NCBI GenBank assembly: GCA_950022655.1 | Contig: OX465584.1 | Location: forward strand, 6,085,694-6,149,693 | Reading direction: 5' to 3' | Length of the DNA stretch: 64,000 nucleotides | DNA from: Alentia gelatinosa | Taxonomy: Eukaryota; Annelida; Polychaeta; Phyllodocida; Polynoidae | Shown: positions 42,052-52,540 of the stretch, piece after piece | Layout of the letters: the number at the start of each line of letters is the position of its first letter | Numbering within the stretch: position 1 is the first letter of the stretch | Translations under genes and position numbers: made by a program | The notes under the pieces: generated by a model | What the model saw: the letters and a program-made list of their open reading frames with translations, nothing else | What the model was told of the DNA's origin: nothing | Databases searched by the model: none

Positions 42052-42635
42052 TACGGTAAACATCCACTGTTTGCAACACGGCTACGACAACAAGATCCTG
42101 CATTGGAGCCATGTTGGAAGGCAGAAACAATAGTGTTTCGGAGTGAGTTGGAACAAGTTTTATAGCGTTATAAAGGTGACACATGCCACAACACACTATT
42201 TTTAATACTTATGATTACACTAGAAGGCGATTCATGTCCTGCCATCAGTGATATGTCTATGAATCATGTTGTAAACTCTGTCAGAAGTCACTACATTTTT
42301 CGCATTATAGCACTTTCGGACATGATTCCGACACACCCGAACACTATGATATGATAAATATGTTCGAGCATGTCATGAGTTCTGCAACACAGGACTTGTG
42401 TCAGATACCTATCGAGGCTGTGTCGGGGTGTGTCGGGGTGTGTCGGAGCTCACAATCCACTGTTGTGACACAGCCTTTATTTCCAACACAAAACAAACCT
42501 GTGTCGGGAGGCTGTCGTAACATGTGTCCGAAGCACAGAGGGCGTGTGGCTTCAGGTGTACAGCATATTTTACAGGGTTTTACCAAAGACTTGTATGACT
42601 TGTATATAGGTCTGTGGTTGTACTCTTGAGTGTAC
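42052..42635. other. No gene recognised
   Basis: Contains a short GTGTCGGGGT tandem (about 42420-42440). Otherwise unassigned. Confidence 0.4.
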
Positions 42636-42639
42636 TGTT

Positions 42640-43785
42640 AATCATACAGGCCTGCCACAGGCTTTAACATAGCCCGAACGTATCCCTACTATATGCTACG
42701 GGCTACATCTTAGCCCAGACCTATCCCTACTAAATGTTACGGGTTATATCTTAGCACACACATATCCCTACTAAATGTTATTGGCTTCATCTTAGCACAC
42801 ACATATCCCTGCTATGTCTTATCGGAGATATCTTAACTCACCCATATCCCTAATATTACATGATATATCTTAACCACACCTACCCCTACTAAATGTTACA
42901 GGCTCCATCTTAGCCCAAACCCATCCCTACTAAATGTTACGGGTTATATCTTAGCACACACATATCCCTACTAAATGTTATTGGCTTCATCTTAGCACAC
43001 ACATATCCCTGCTATGTCTTATCGGAGATATCTTAACTCACCCATATCCCTACTACATGGTACAGGTTACATGGTAGTCCACACCTATCCCTACTAGTGT
43101 TATAGGTTACAACTTAACCCACACCTATCCCTACAGCGCCAGATCCACTAGGGCCACCAAGCAAATGCGTCTGCGATCCATGTGACTGTGCGAATCCCAT
43201 GCGATGATATTCAATATATTGAATATTGTGGCAAGGCATTCGCATGTCCATGCGAACGTCTGCGAACGTCTGCGAACCCAAATTCGTATGGAAAATCGCC
43301 TAAGTGGATCTGGCGCTTTACCACATGTTGCAGGCTACATCTTCGCTGATACCTATCCCTACTCCATGTTATGGGCTACAACTTAACCCAGACTTATCCC
43401 TTCTTCATATTACAGGCTATATCATAACCCACACATATCCCTACTGAATGATACGGGCTATATCTTAACCTACACCTATCCCTTCTACATATTGCAGGCT
43501 ATATCATAAACCACACCTTTCCCTACTGAATGGTACTGGCTATATCTTAACCAGCACCTATCCCTTCTACATATTGCAGGCTATATCATAACCTATACCT
43601 ATCCCTATATATCCCTGATATTGGCTACGTCTTAGCCCAAACCTAGCCCTACTACTACTACAGGTTACATCTATCCCTACTACATGTTATAGGTTACATC
43701 TTAGCTTCCATCTATCCCTACTATGTGGAACGGGCTACATCTAAGCTCAAACATATCCCTGCTACATGTTACAGGCTACATTTTA
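42640..43785 (+). repeat. About 41-bp minisatellite (about 25 copies) split by family J
   Basis: Units read CTATCCCTACTACATGTTAC plus AGGCTACATCTTAGCCCACAC with many variants. A block of several units (from about 42728) recurs from about 42943, so a larger segment was duplicated inside the array. Family J interrupts it at 43135-43317. Confidence 0.9.
43135..43317 (+). mobile_element. Family J MITE, complete (183 bp)
   Basis: AGCGCCAGATCCACTAGGGC and CCTAAGTGGATCTGGCGCT are inverted ends. The centre has the 20-bp palindrome ATATTCAATATATTGAATAT (about 43207-43226). GCGAACGTCTGCGAACGTC is a subterminal repeat. It lies inside the 41-bp array; the 3-bp flanks (TAC left, TTA right) are not a clean duplication. 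Confidence 0.85.
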
Positions 43786-43794
43786 GCCCCACGC

Positions 43795-43900
43795 GGGATA
43801 AAATCGTCTTAGCCCTGCTACGCGCATGCGCCTGCCCTGTCCCCTGGTGGCCACTTCCGTTTTCTCTCACCGGAAGTAATGTAGCAGGTTTATTTCTCCG
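43795..43900. promoter_or_regulatory. Compact promoter: NRF-1, CTCF-like, two ETS sites
   Basis: TACGCGCATGCGCCTG (43819-43834) matches NRF-1. Then comes CCCCTGGTGGCCAC (CTCF-like core in reverse, about 43841-43853), CACTTCCGT (ETS, about 43852) and ACCGGAAGT (ETS, 43869-43877, opposite orientation). Divergent ETS sites allow transcription either way. A (TG)n run follows at about 43922-43945. Confidence 0.55.
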
Positions 43901-44208
43901 GGTGCCAGTAAAAGGCGGATTGTGTATGTGTGTGTGTGTGTGTGTCAGGGTACGGCCTGGCTGTGTCTATGTGTATGGGGGAGGGGGAAGTGTGTGTCGG
44001 AGTCTGGCCCAGCTTTTAGTACATTTCCCAACCCTCTCCAGTCAGAGTGGAAGCTGTTATGAAAGGTGGCGCAGAATGGAGAGGATGTGTGCCCCCTGTC
44101 AGAGTATAAACTCACATTTCATCCCCGTGAGTTGCCGTTATTGTCTACTGTGTGAGTCTGGTTCTAGGTTTCAAGATCAACATGAGTATGGGGAAGGAGA
44201 AAAAGTAA
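43901..44208. other. Unassigned sequence downstream of promoter
   Basis: An open frame on the plus strand (43725-44216) starts upstream in the minisatellite and passes through the promoter motifs and the (TG)n run, so it is unlikely to be coding. Confidence 0.35.
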
Positions 44209-44551
44209 TTATATAGAACGTCCTGACCATGCTGTACAAGTCACATAACGAGATGGTAATTTACGGTTTGTACGGAACGAGGCACTTATGCCGAGTTCCG
44301 TACAAACCGTAAATTATCGAGTTCTGTGACTTGTACAAGCATGGTTGGACGTTATGTATTTACTATAGACCCAAATTCCTTTAAAAAAATCATTAATTTA
44401 ATTCTTAACAACCGATATGTTAATAATCGTGTTTGGCAAGGTGGTCCGTATTTTAGTGTATGGACCAGTGGTCCGTACAGTATTTTTACGTTATATGTCA
44501 AAACGGTACGTATTACCAGTAAATATGGCATGGGTATATATATAGTAATAC
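44209..44551 (+). mobile_element. Family I bipartite element, complete
   Basis: TATATAGAACGTCCTGACC; hairpin GGTAATTTACGGTTTGTACG inverted as CGTACAAACCGTAAATTATC; then GGTTGGACGTTATGTATTTA. The second module runs from TTTACTATAGACCC to GGGTATATATATAGTAA, with ACGGACCAGTGGTCCGTAC-like pairing inside. Confidence 0.85.
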
Positions 44552-44712
44552 ACAATAATGGCTGGTTTTGTGTACGTGTGGCCGTTATCTCCAAGGAGTT
44601 GGCGCGTAGTAATATCCGAGAGATAAGCGAGGATATTACGTCGTCAACTACGAGGAGATTGCGATTACTCGTACACAAAACCAGTCGTTATTATATTTAT
44701 TATCCACCAGGA
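44552..44712. mobile_element. Family F-type hairpin
   Basis: AATAATGGCTGGTTTTGTGTAC pairs with GTACACAAAACCAGTCGTTATT around TATCCGAGAGATAAGCGAGG. It ends TTTATTATCCACCAGG. It directly follows the family I element. Confidence 0.7.
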
Positions 44713-45100
44713 TTAATAACAAGTTTATTGCAATAAAAAGTTTATTGTACTTCCAGATCACGCCTTAATGCCACAGCACTGTTAAACATGGTGGTAATTC
44801 GGTGTATATCTACACCAATACATAGTTCGATATTTTTCCTTGCTTTTGGCATGCAAACCTTTTATGACAGTGAGTTCTGATAGTGAATGAGATTATTATA
44901 ACCGATTCTGAATAATTAATATCGAATGAATATTGAATGAACTTATTTTGAAGTACATAATGGTTTGATTTATTTCTGGATGGGACTATTTTTCTGGAAT
45001 CTCCTGCAGGAGATTTTGACATGCCAGAATCTCAGGGTAGAGAATTCTATGTACTCTATACATTTCCTATCGAGACTTCGTAATAGGTGGATAATAAATT

Positions 45101-45394
45101 AGAAGGAAACCCGCGAGATGAAAATAGCTTGGTTCGTACTCCACCGAGTTTGACTGCAGAGTAATTCATGAAGCGAATCTGAATGAATTACTTCACAGTC
45201 AAACAAGTTGAAGTGCGGACCAAGTTATTTTCATCGAGTGGGTTTCTGATTTTATCTCACCCCGTAAAAAACAATTTATTGATAAAATGAATCACCCAAA
45301 TAGCCATTGAGTAATGGGGTCACGAACTTCACAGCCATGGAGTACGAGTTCCTAATGTTAAGCATATGGAGAAAAATACTGAAGTGAGAGAAGT
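45101..45394 (+). mobile_element. Family H bipartite element
   Basis: GAAGGAAACCCGCGAG; hairpin TTTGACTGCAGAGTAATTC and its inverse TTACTTCACAGTCAAAC; GTGGGTTTCTGATTTTATCTCACCCC; second module closing GAAGTGAGAGAAG. A degraded family F end (CGTAATAGGTGGATAATAAA) lies directly upstream. Confidence 0.8.
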
Positions 45395-46165
45395 AACATG
45401 ACTTTGTTTAAGTAAAATACAAAAATTGGCAGATTATTTATCATTTTTTTATTTCTTTGCTGTCATGCTCCAGTGTCCAGTTACTAAGAAAACCTGAAAA
45501 CCGTTTCCACATTCTATATTTCTTCTGGACAGAACCGAAGGGGAATGGGGAGGGCGCTTTCCATATAGTAAATGTGTATATATATATATATGAAATATAG
45601 ATCTGAGGTTTGACCACCCCATCCCTACTCTTCATTCATTAGAATAAAGGAAGAGCATGCTCAGAATTAGGAGATATATAGGCTAATAATTTGATATAAA
45701 GTATTTGGATAATATCATCTTTGAAAATCAAGACAACCTTATATACTATATTTCCTACGAGAATGACATTTGAATGACATTTGAATGACCATATTGAAAT
45801 AGCTATAACGCAATATATAAAATATTTTGCAAAATATAATTGCTAAATGTCTAACGTGATGATTATGGAGAGAACAATTATAAAAATCCTGATGGCTGTG
45901 TGTACGAATAGAAAACTTTAGGTAGATAAAAGGGTTATGCTCATGGGGGGAAAGGGGGTATACAAAACATTGAAAAGAAATTAAAATTTTGGACTCCTCC
46001 TCAATCTGGGTACATGTTTTATGGATGGTTCCCCTGTTATGTAAATGGAGAATAGAGAACAATCTCAATCTTAGAATATTGAAAGAATATTGAAAAAAAT
46101 GGATTTCAGGTCTACAATTCCTTCTGTCTCCCCTACATATCGGTATAAAACACTTATATATCGGC
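45395..46165. other. No gene recognised (A/T-rich)
   Basis: Minus-strand open frame 45739-46287 (182 codons) has no recognisable domain and runs into a family D terminus. Confidence 0.35.
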
Positions 46166-46169
46166 CTGG

Positions 46170-46426
46170 TTGGAACTTGAGAACCCCGCGTAAGCGAGCA
46201 CCCCGCGTAAGTGGACGCTTTGGCCCGGAACGGCGGGTGGCCGCTTACGCGGGGTTTTACTGTAGTAGAACCCCGCCTAACGGACACCCCGCGTAAACCG
46301 ACACCCCGTGTTAACGGACACCTTTGGTCGGAACGGTTCTCTATATTAGATGTTTATCTTGACCCTGTGTAAGCGAACACTATGACCCGGAACGGAGTGT
46401 GTCCGCTTACGCAGGGTTCTACTGTA
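46170..46426. mobile_element. Two abutting family D copies
   Basis: A partial copy ends GCGGGGTTTTACTG|TA (about 46262). A complete one follows from GTAGAACCCCGCCTAACGGA to CGCAGGGTTCTACTG|TA (46425). Repeated ACACCCCGCGTAA phrases are internal. Confidence 0.75.
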
Positions 46427-46427
46427 T

Positions 46428-46500
46428 ATCTGATAACTTTATAACTGAATATTTTGACGTATGAAGACAGTCAGCTTGTTTCCGTATCATAAACTTAAAA
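46428..46500 (-). mobile_element. Family K hairpin fragment
   Basis: TTTTGACGTATGAAGACAGT, CAGCTTGTTTCCGTATCATA resembles 50985-51110 in reverse. Confidence 0.5.
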
Positions 46501-46689
46501 ATGGAGAAATTTTAGCTGAAGGGCAAAAATCGATCGACTAAAGACATCTGGATGCCCTGTCATGAAAAATCCAACTAGGTGGTAGGGAGTCGTGGCCACT
46601 TTGACTGAGGGGATAATAGACCTGACAAGGAAGTCATTGATTCAGTTTGTCATTATACAATCTCCTCAGGCATCGCCGGCAACCAGTTA

Positions 46690-46870
46690 GCAATGACGAC
46701 TCTGTCTCACTCCATCACCACCAGGTGGGGCTGCCTTCTGACCGCCCACTGGCGCCACCTACACGTGGTAGTGTGGCGCTCGCTGATTGGTTGCTTCATG
46801 ACAAGGAGACGCTGAGTGAGGACGTCATTTCTCGTAGTCGTACATAATATTGCAAGATGGCACTGGAGAG
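46690..46870. promoter_or_regulatory. Promoter-like: CTCF-like, E-box, NF-Y, YY1
   Basis: GGCGCCACCTACACGTGG (about 46751-46768) combines a CTCF-like core with CACGTG. CGCTGATTGGTTGC holds a reverse CCAAT box (46786-46790). TGCAAGATGGCACTGG (46851-46866) fits the YY1 motif that often overlies translation starts. The ATG inside it (46857) opens only 14 codons before a stop, with no donor visible. Confidence 0.5.
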
Positions 46871-47075
46871 AAACTGTGGGCCTTTTGATAATCCAGGATA
46901 AATCATAGAAATTGTCCTCTGATCGTCCTGGGGCCAACGTTTGTTACAGTACCTTGACACCAGAATGTCAAGTAAAGCTCCCTTTTTCAACCACTGAGAG
47001 GGTTTGGAAAAACCTACCAACACTAACGGTGAGGCTCCAATGGGTTCACTCTGAATCATTGTGCTAGTACTTCTA

Positions 47076-47295
47076 GAACGTCCTGACCATGCTGTACAAG
47101 TCACAGAACGAGATGGTTGGACGTTATATATTTACTATATACCCAAAATTTTTAAAAAATCATTAATTTAATTTTAACAACCGATATGTTAATAAACGTG
47201 TATGGCAAGATGGTCCGTATTTTAGTGGTATTTTTACGTCATATGCTGAAACGGTGCCTATTTACAGTATATATACGGCATGGGTATATAGTAAA
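47076..47295 (+). mobile_element. Family I element lacking the hairpin loop
   Basis: AGAACGTCCTGACCATGCTG is joined directly to GATGGTTGGACGTTATATAT, so the inner hairpin was deleted. The second module TTTACTATATACCC to GGGTATATAGTAAA is intact. Confidence 0.85.
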
Positions 47296-47438
47296 GGGCC
47301 TGTTTATTTTACCCATCAAGGTTTTAACTACTGGTGCATCAAAGACACACTTCTATGGTGGCCTAGAGTGATGTCTACTCTTAGTACAGCAAAGATGCCC
47401 TTGTGTAGTGGCCTATTACTTTTACCTAAAATGGCACT

Positions 47439-47750
47439 TAAGCCCAATGCCCATCTACCGATTTCGGAACATTCATGTACCTTTGTCGGCGACAAACGGA
47501 CGGTAATTTGTCTCACCCAAGGCATCCTAACGGAGTCGGCCATAGTCGGTAGATGTAGGACAGCTAGGCAAGGGTGAGCCACCGATTAGTAGACCGATTT
47601 GCTTAGGACTAATATCCAGCACCCCATCTCCTCAATGTCCGCTGGTCGAGCGAAGGGTTACGTAATTTGCCTACGACAAGTTGACCGACTTCTATATGAT
47701 TTGGAAACTAATCGCTCAACCCTGAATCGGTAGATGGGCATCAGGCTTTA
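47439..47750 (-). mobile_element. Family O MITE
   Basis: TTAAGCCCAATGCCCATCTA and TAGATGGGCATCAGGCTTTA are inverted. GTACCTTTGTCGGCGACAAA is conserved. The central ACATGT palindrome is deleted in this copy. Confidence 0.8.
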
Positions 47751-47837
47751 ACAGATGAATGCATACAGTAACCTGTCAACCTACTACGGACCCGGCCTGG
47801 GTCTGCCGGAATCAGCACACAGTAGGGATCAACACCC

Positions 47838-48045
47838 GCGTACCCTAGCATTCCACCATGGTGTTGTCCCATTACCTTAATTCCATATAAGGAATACAGT
47901 AGACTGAGTAGCCAATGACTGCATTCGCAGCAAACCCGACCTTCACCCTGACCTCCTTTCATAATATTTTCTCGCGCCTTGGGACGGCTCTGCAGTTGAA
48001 AGTTGACCTCAAATCTTAGGGGCCACAACCACCCTAGCATACAGG
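47838..48045 (-). repeat. Dispersed repeat R, copy 2
   Basis: Reverse of 33195-33400: TAGCCAATGACTGCATTCGC, CATAATATTTTCTCGCGCC and TTAGGGGCCACAACCACCC. Confidence 0.8.
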
Positions 48046-48140
48046 GAACATACCACCATTGGACTGACCTAACCCCTATACATATTATATACCCAAATAT
48101 TTATAAAATCTAACCGTTATTTGGACTAACAACCGTTTGT

Positions 48141-48248
48141 CAGATGAATATAACTTGGTCCATACTCCATCGAGTTTGACTGCGGAGTAATTCACGAAGC
48201 GAAGCTGAGTGAATTACAGTAGCACCCCGCCTAACGGACACCCCGCGT
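48141..48248 (+). mobile_element. Family H hairpin truncated by a family D end
   Basis: CTCCATCGAGTTTGACTGCG, GAAGCGAAGCTGAGTGAATT is the H hairpin. It is cut at about 48220 by ACAGTAGCACCCCGCCTAAC, a D terminus, which in turn runs into the A/T microsatellite. Confidence 0.7.
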
Positions 48249-48345
48249 ATATATATATGTATATACATATATATCTATATATATATATATATATAGATAT
48301 ATATATATATATATATATATAGATATATATATGTATGTGTGTGTC
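48247..48345. repeat. (TA)n/(TAGA) microsatellite
   Basis: TATATA runs with interspersed AGATAT, then TGTGTG. Confidence 0.95.
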
Positions 48346-48599
48346 TGTGTATGTGTGTGTATTTCTAACCACGCTCAATGTCACTAGCATTATGAACCCA
48401 CATCGGTCAAATATTTCTATGCGTATTGTCCATGTGGTCATTGCCATTGTGGTCAGGTATACTGTGTGCTATGCGTGTGTGTGGTGGGTATGTGGGGACA
48501 GGGCAGGTGGGAGGGGGGGCAGTCTGGTAATCTCGCTCCGGATTAGCGGGAATTGCTGGCAGCCCTGAGCTTACAAATAGCCTTAGACAATGGTCATTG

Positions 48600-48837
48600 T
48601 GACTGACATTAATGTATCAATAAGTCACTGCGCCCGCACAATGCTGCGCTCGATGACGCGGCGACTCTCTGGTGTGTGGAGACTCCGCTAGGGGGAGTGG
48701 ATGCCGGCTGTGACGTCACGTGACACCCGTATGTTGACACTCGCCCACACGAGGCGGACGTGAATTCTGTACGCGGAGAGGTTTTGTTCCGTGTTTGTAA
48801 TATCTGGATGTGTGGAATGGGGAAGGAAGCTGTAACC
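48600..48837 (+). promoter_or_regulatory. CpG-rich promoter with CRE and E-box
   Basis: A perfect CRE TGACGTCA (48711-48718) overlaps CACGTG (48717-48722). CpG-rich flanks include GATGACGCGGCGAC. A CGCTAGGGGGAGTGG CTCF-like motif lies at about 48687. It leads directly into a well-placed ATG at 48838. Confidence 0.55.
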
Positions 48838-48900
48838 ATGGCGACAGATCTTAATGATGGACTTGTCTTGTACGTGGTTGATTTTCTGTCGTCAGAGAGG
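48838..48900 (+). CDS. Candidate first coding exon of an unknown protein
   Basis: The ATG at 48838 lies in a strong Kozak context (GTAACCATGGCG) about 120 bp after a CRE. It opens MATDLNDGLVLYVVDFLSSER, 21 codons. At 48901 GAGAGG|GTAATA is a possible phase-0 splice donor; if unspliced, the frame stops at 48937-48939 (33 codons). The acidic, hydrophobic start does not point to a family I can name. No downstream exon was identified; what follows is family K and F elements within a few hundred bases, so a long intron would be needed. Confidence 0.4.
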
Positions 48901-48939
48901 GTAATAAACCTTCATTCCCCCCTAATATCGCCCAGTTAG

Positions 48940-49234
48940 ATGAGGAACGCATCCCTTAATTGTATCAAGTGAGAAAGGGTTAAATTTAATCAGTATCGAT
49001 ATTGTATGTGACCTACATTTTTGATATTACATTAAAATCTTCAGCAGAATATCCTTTAGAAGAGATATAGACAGCGTTACTTTCTTCCCCATGATATCAG
49101 GTTTAGTCGCTGAGTGAGAACTAACATCTTATTGTTTTAGTAGCTATTTGGGGATCACTAGTATAGGCTTGGTTTAAAACGTTTGCAAAAGGAAGATGGT
49201 TGGGCAGGTTCATGAAAGGTCATCTTGAAGGACT
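48940..49234. other. No further exon recognised
   Basis: Sequence downstream of the candidate first exon. Nothing supported. Confidence 0.35.
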
Positions 49235-49578
49235 AGGTACTATATGGAAACAGGGTTACTGTGTCTGTACGTGATAGATACGCGGTAAAATTGACGATAA
49301 AACGAACCGATGCCGAAGGTAGAGGTTCGTTTAATCGTTAATTTTACCATGTATTTATCGCGTACAGACACAGTATACCTGTTTTCGTATTATCATATAC
49401 CTTAAAATATCCAATTTTTAACTTAGCTTTTGGGGGAGTTTTTTTATTGTGCCGCTGTTCATGCCCCGTACGCCACATACATACCCCGTACGTCACCTAG
49501 GTGTCGTACGAATATAAATGACATGGGTAGGAGCGGGTCGTATGTGTAGGATATACTAATACAGGTATATAATAAAAA
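49235..49578 (+). mobile_element. Family K bipartite element, complete
   Basis: The hairpin GGAAACAGGGTTACTGTGTC..GGTAAAATTGACGATAAAAC pairs with AATCGTTAATTTTACC..GACACAGTATACCTGTTTTC. The second module runs from TATTATCATATACCTTAAAA to CAGGTATATAATAAAAAG. Its interior has a GTACGCCACATACATACCCC and GTCGTATGTGTAGG inversion. Confidence 0.85.
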
Positions 49579-49682
49579 GGTAATATGAAAGTAATGACGA
49601 AGTGAATCCCAATCAGCACTTGTATATACATACTGAAATAACTGTATGCTCAGTTTGATTCCTGTTCCATATATATATGCAT

Positions 49683-50062
49683 TTATTACCAACCTAGTAC
49701 GGAGTCTCCATGCTAAGCTTATGGAGCTTACAGATTGCTACGGAGTAGAATACGGACCTCCGGAATCTCCTAAGAGAATACGGCTTTTTCGGCTACCTGA
49801 CGGGAGTTATAGGAACTAATTTATATAAACAATGCGCGGTGCTTGGGTCGAATTTCTAATAATATGCTAGATTTTTTCCTTATAATAGTCGAAAGGTGAA
49901 TAATAAAAACAACATTACCACAATTTCGATCTGAGTGGCCGTATTCTCCTTGTAGTTGACACTACGTAAAGGTCTTCGCTATCGCTTGGAGTTTTACTTC
50001 GCGTCAACTACGCGGAGAATACGGCCACTCAGATCGAAATCATGGTAATATTGTGTATGTAT
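49683..50062 (+). mobile_element. Family F element
   Basis: TTTATTACCAACCTAGTACG, CGCGGTGCTTGGGTCGAATT, then foldback ATTTCGATCTGAGTGGCCG and CGGCCACTCAGATCGAAAT. It is the inverse of 38095-38485. Confidence 0.85.
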
Positions 50063-50099
50063 GCAATTTTGGGGAAAACAATTTTAATAAGATAAAAAT

Positions 50100-50535
50100 A
50101 ATCAATAAATAAATGTGTAAAAATGAGAATAATGACGCCCATCTTACCTCACGCTGCTATGAGTCACTCGGCCCGCCATCCAGGGTACATCCAGGAGCAG
50201 TTCAACATAATCCTTCACTAATTAATCCTCCAATATCGTAAAACCAGCCGCTGTCACAACACACGGCTATGTCGTAAAATGCCTGCCGCAAACAGGACGG
50301 CGTTTCCTAATGAGCCCGCCAGGAGGCGCTGAATGCGGCTCGGTCACGCTTCATTGATTTCCGCTTTGTGTGAGTGTCGGCAGGAGGAGGTGTGGGTGTG
50401 TGTGTGTGTGTGGGAGGGGGGGGGTGGAGAACACCTGTGGTCAAGTGGGAGTCTCTAGAGTTTATGCACAGGGCCTTGTTTCCTAATGCAGGCTCGTAGC
50501 AGACGACAGTAGTGGCGGGCACTCAAGCGATGGAC
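50100..50535. promoter_or_regulatory. Possible regulatory region with CTCF-like motif
   Basis: CCCGCCAGGAGGCGCTGAA (50316-50334) matches the CTCF core closely. CACTAATTAATCCTCC is homeodomain-like. A (GT)n plus G-run lies at about 50395-50425. The sequence looks unique, as expected of noncoding regulatory DNA, but this is inference. Confidence 0.35.
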
Positions 50536-50540
50536 GATAT

Positions 50541-50840
50541 TATAGAGGAAACCCATGAAAGTTTAGGGTCTGAGCTCGTATCCCATCGAGTTTGAATCAC
50601 TTAGTAATCCACAAGGCGAAGCCGCATGAATTGCTATGTGATTCAAATGAGATGGGATCGAGCTCTGACCCTAAATTTGAATGGGTTTCTGAATTTATCT
50701 CACCCTTAATATTGACTAATGGACTAACATTTGTGACATTATCCCCCATTGGATATTTTTCCTAAATATCTAATGGGTGTTAGATACGAGTTCCCAATGT
50801 TAAGTCTATGGAGAAAAAATATATGGGGTGAGATAATTTA
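50541..50840 (+). mobile_element. Family H bipartite element, complete
   Basis: GAGGAAACCCATGAAAGTTT; hairpin GAGCTCGTATCCCATCGAGT paired with GAGATGGGATCGAGCTC; GGGTTTCTGAATTTATCTCACCC; closing GGGGTGAGATAATTTA. It is nearly identical to 52541-52834. Confidence 0.9.
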
Positions 50841-50844
50841 ATAT

Positions 50845-51104
50845 ACTTGTGGCTGTATGAACTACGTATACTACCCGCTCCTACCCATGGCGTATGTATA
50901 CCCGCACGCCACACTGTGACGTACGGGGTATGTGATCATGTGACTAGGTAAATTTCGTCATATTTAGGTATATAATAATACGAAAACTGGCTGACTGTCT
51001 TCGTACGTCAGAATACTTCGCACGTCTGCCTATGGCATCGGGATGTATGTGATCAATGCTTTCACCGCGTATTTTTTACGTACAAAGACAGTAAACCAGT
51101 TTCC
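50845..51104 (-). mobile_element. Family K bipartite element
   Basis: Reversed order: second module with ACCCGCACGCCACACTGTGA and ending TTTAGGTATATAATAATACG, then hairpin GAAAACTGGCTGACTGTCTT..GACAGTAAACCAGTTTCCG. Confidence 0.8.
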
Positions 51105-51394
51105 GTATACTATCAAGAGACGTCACAAGTTTGAATCTTAGTTCATTTATGTCACACATTTTGTTGGCTCCATACTTTCACGAGTCGAAGACGAGTGATA
51201 TTACTGAACCAACAAAATGAGTGACATAAGTAAACTCAAACTTAAACGAGTGGCGTCTAGATTTTATCCTACCCCGTTTCCACATTTTTTCAGTATTAGA
51301 AAGTAATGACATAAACAACACTTTATGTCACACCCGTGACATAAACAAATCCTATGTTAAGCCTATGGCGTTTTTTATCAGGGATAGGATAATG
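51105..51394 (+). mobile_element. Family G bipartite element
   Basis: Nearly the same sequence as 34163-34446: TTTTGTTGGCTCCATACTTT, CCAACAAAATGAGTGACATA, TTTTATCCTACCCCG and AGGGATAGGATAATG. Confidence 0.9.
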
Positions 51395-51565
51395 TGGATG
51401 CTGATCAATATTCCATTTGTGTTTAATAACAAGTGTCGCCCCAAGTTAGGGAAATACTGGGATCATAGTCTCGTTCGATGGGTCAGAACACAACAGGCTC
51501 AGGGAGAGAGTTTATAGGAGGATTTCTTATCTCTGCAGGTGGTGCCACATGGTAGAAGGGTAGGA

Positions 51566-51633
51566 GGGAGGGAGGGAGGGAGGGAGGGAGGGAGGGAGGG
51601 AGGGAGGGAGGGAGGGAGGGAGGGAGGGAGGGA
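51566..51633. repeat. (GGGA)n microsatellite
   Basis: About 16 GGGA units. Confidence 0.97.
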
Positions 51634-52205
51634 GAACCACATATGAATATTGAATTAATGACAAATATTGAATTATATGGACCACTAATATCAAAATATG
51701 AAACGATATATCAAGGTGTAATCAATTTCAACCATTAATATGCGAAATGATGAAATCAATCAAAGATATCATATTCATTTGAACATTTCCAACTTACATA
51801 TTAATAATTCAATTAACTTCAATAATTTCGAATTACATCTGAAATAATGGAATAACCTTAACAATTTCAACTTAAATATTCAATGATAGAATTAATCTTA
51901 ACAATCTCATTGTCAATTATCATAACAACTCTTAGGTAGCCATCTAAAGCTCTCAGCAATTACCCCTGCAAGGGTCCTTTAAAATGACAATTAGGGCTGG
52001 TATAATTACAGTTCTACAGAAGAGTAACCTTTGTTTAGCATAAGCGGCCCTTGTCCCTAATGAAGCATCGATTATCGACATGCTATGCGGCTAATGGTAT
52101 GGTAATAGGAGGAGGAGTGTGTATTGTGACAGCTGACTACAGTCCACCAGACTGCCCAGCACAATGACTGACCCATCCATGGCCTCTGACTCCTATAGAC
52201 ACAGA
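51634..52205. other. No gene recognised (A/T-rich, then unique sequence)
   Basis: Loosely repeating AATTGAATTAATNACAAATA phrases to about 51910. Nothing coding. Confidence 0.4.
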
Positions 52206-52214
52206 CAATGCAAA

Positions 52215-52530
52215 GTGGTGGTGGTAGTGGTAGCCATTGGTGAGCATGATGGTGGTGTGTGGTGGTGGTGGTGTGGTGGTGTGTGGGGGTGTCTGGTGGT
52301 GTGTGGTGGTAGTGGTGGCCATTGATGAGCATGATGGTGGTGTGTGGTGGTGTGGTGTGTGGTGTGTGGTGTGTGGTGGTGTGTGGTGGTAGTGGTGGCC
52401 ATTGATGAGCATGATGGTGGTGTGTGGTGGTGTGTGGTGTGTGGTGTGTGGTGTGTGGTGGTGTGGTGGTGTGTGGTGGATTGTGGTGTGTGGTGGTGTG
52501 TGGTGGTGTGTGGTGGTGTGTGGTGTAGGC
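52215..52530 (+). repeat. GTGGTG-rich VNTR
   Basis: Three copies of GTGGTGGCCATTGATGAGCA or a close variant at about 84-bp spacing (about 52227, 52313, 52396), embedded in GTGTGGTGG simple repeat. His/Thr- and Val/Trp/Cys-rich frames are artefacts. Confidence 0.9.
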
Positions 52531-52540
52531 TCTAGTACTA

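Noticed and set aside
43725..44216. 163-codon plus-strand frame
   Set aside because: It starts inside the minisatellite, passes through promoter motifs and a (TG)n run, and has no domain.
45739..46287. 182-codon minus-strand frame
   Set aside because: No recognisable domain, and its start lies in family D terminal repeats.
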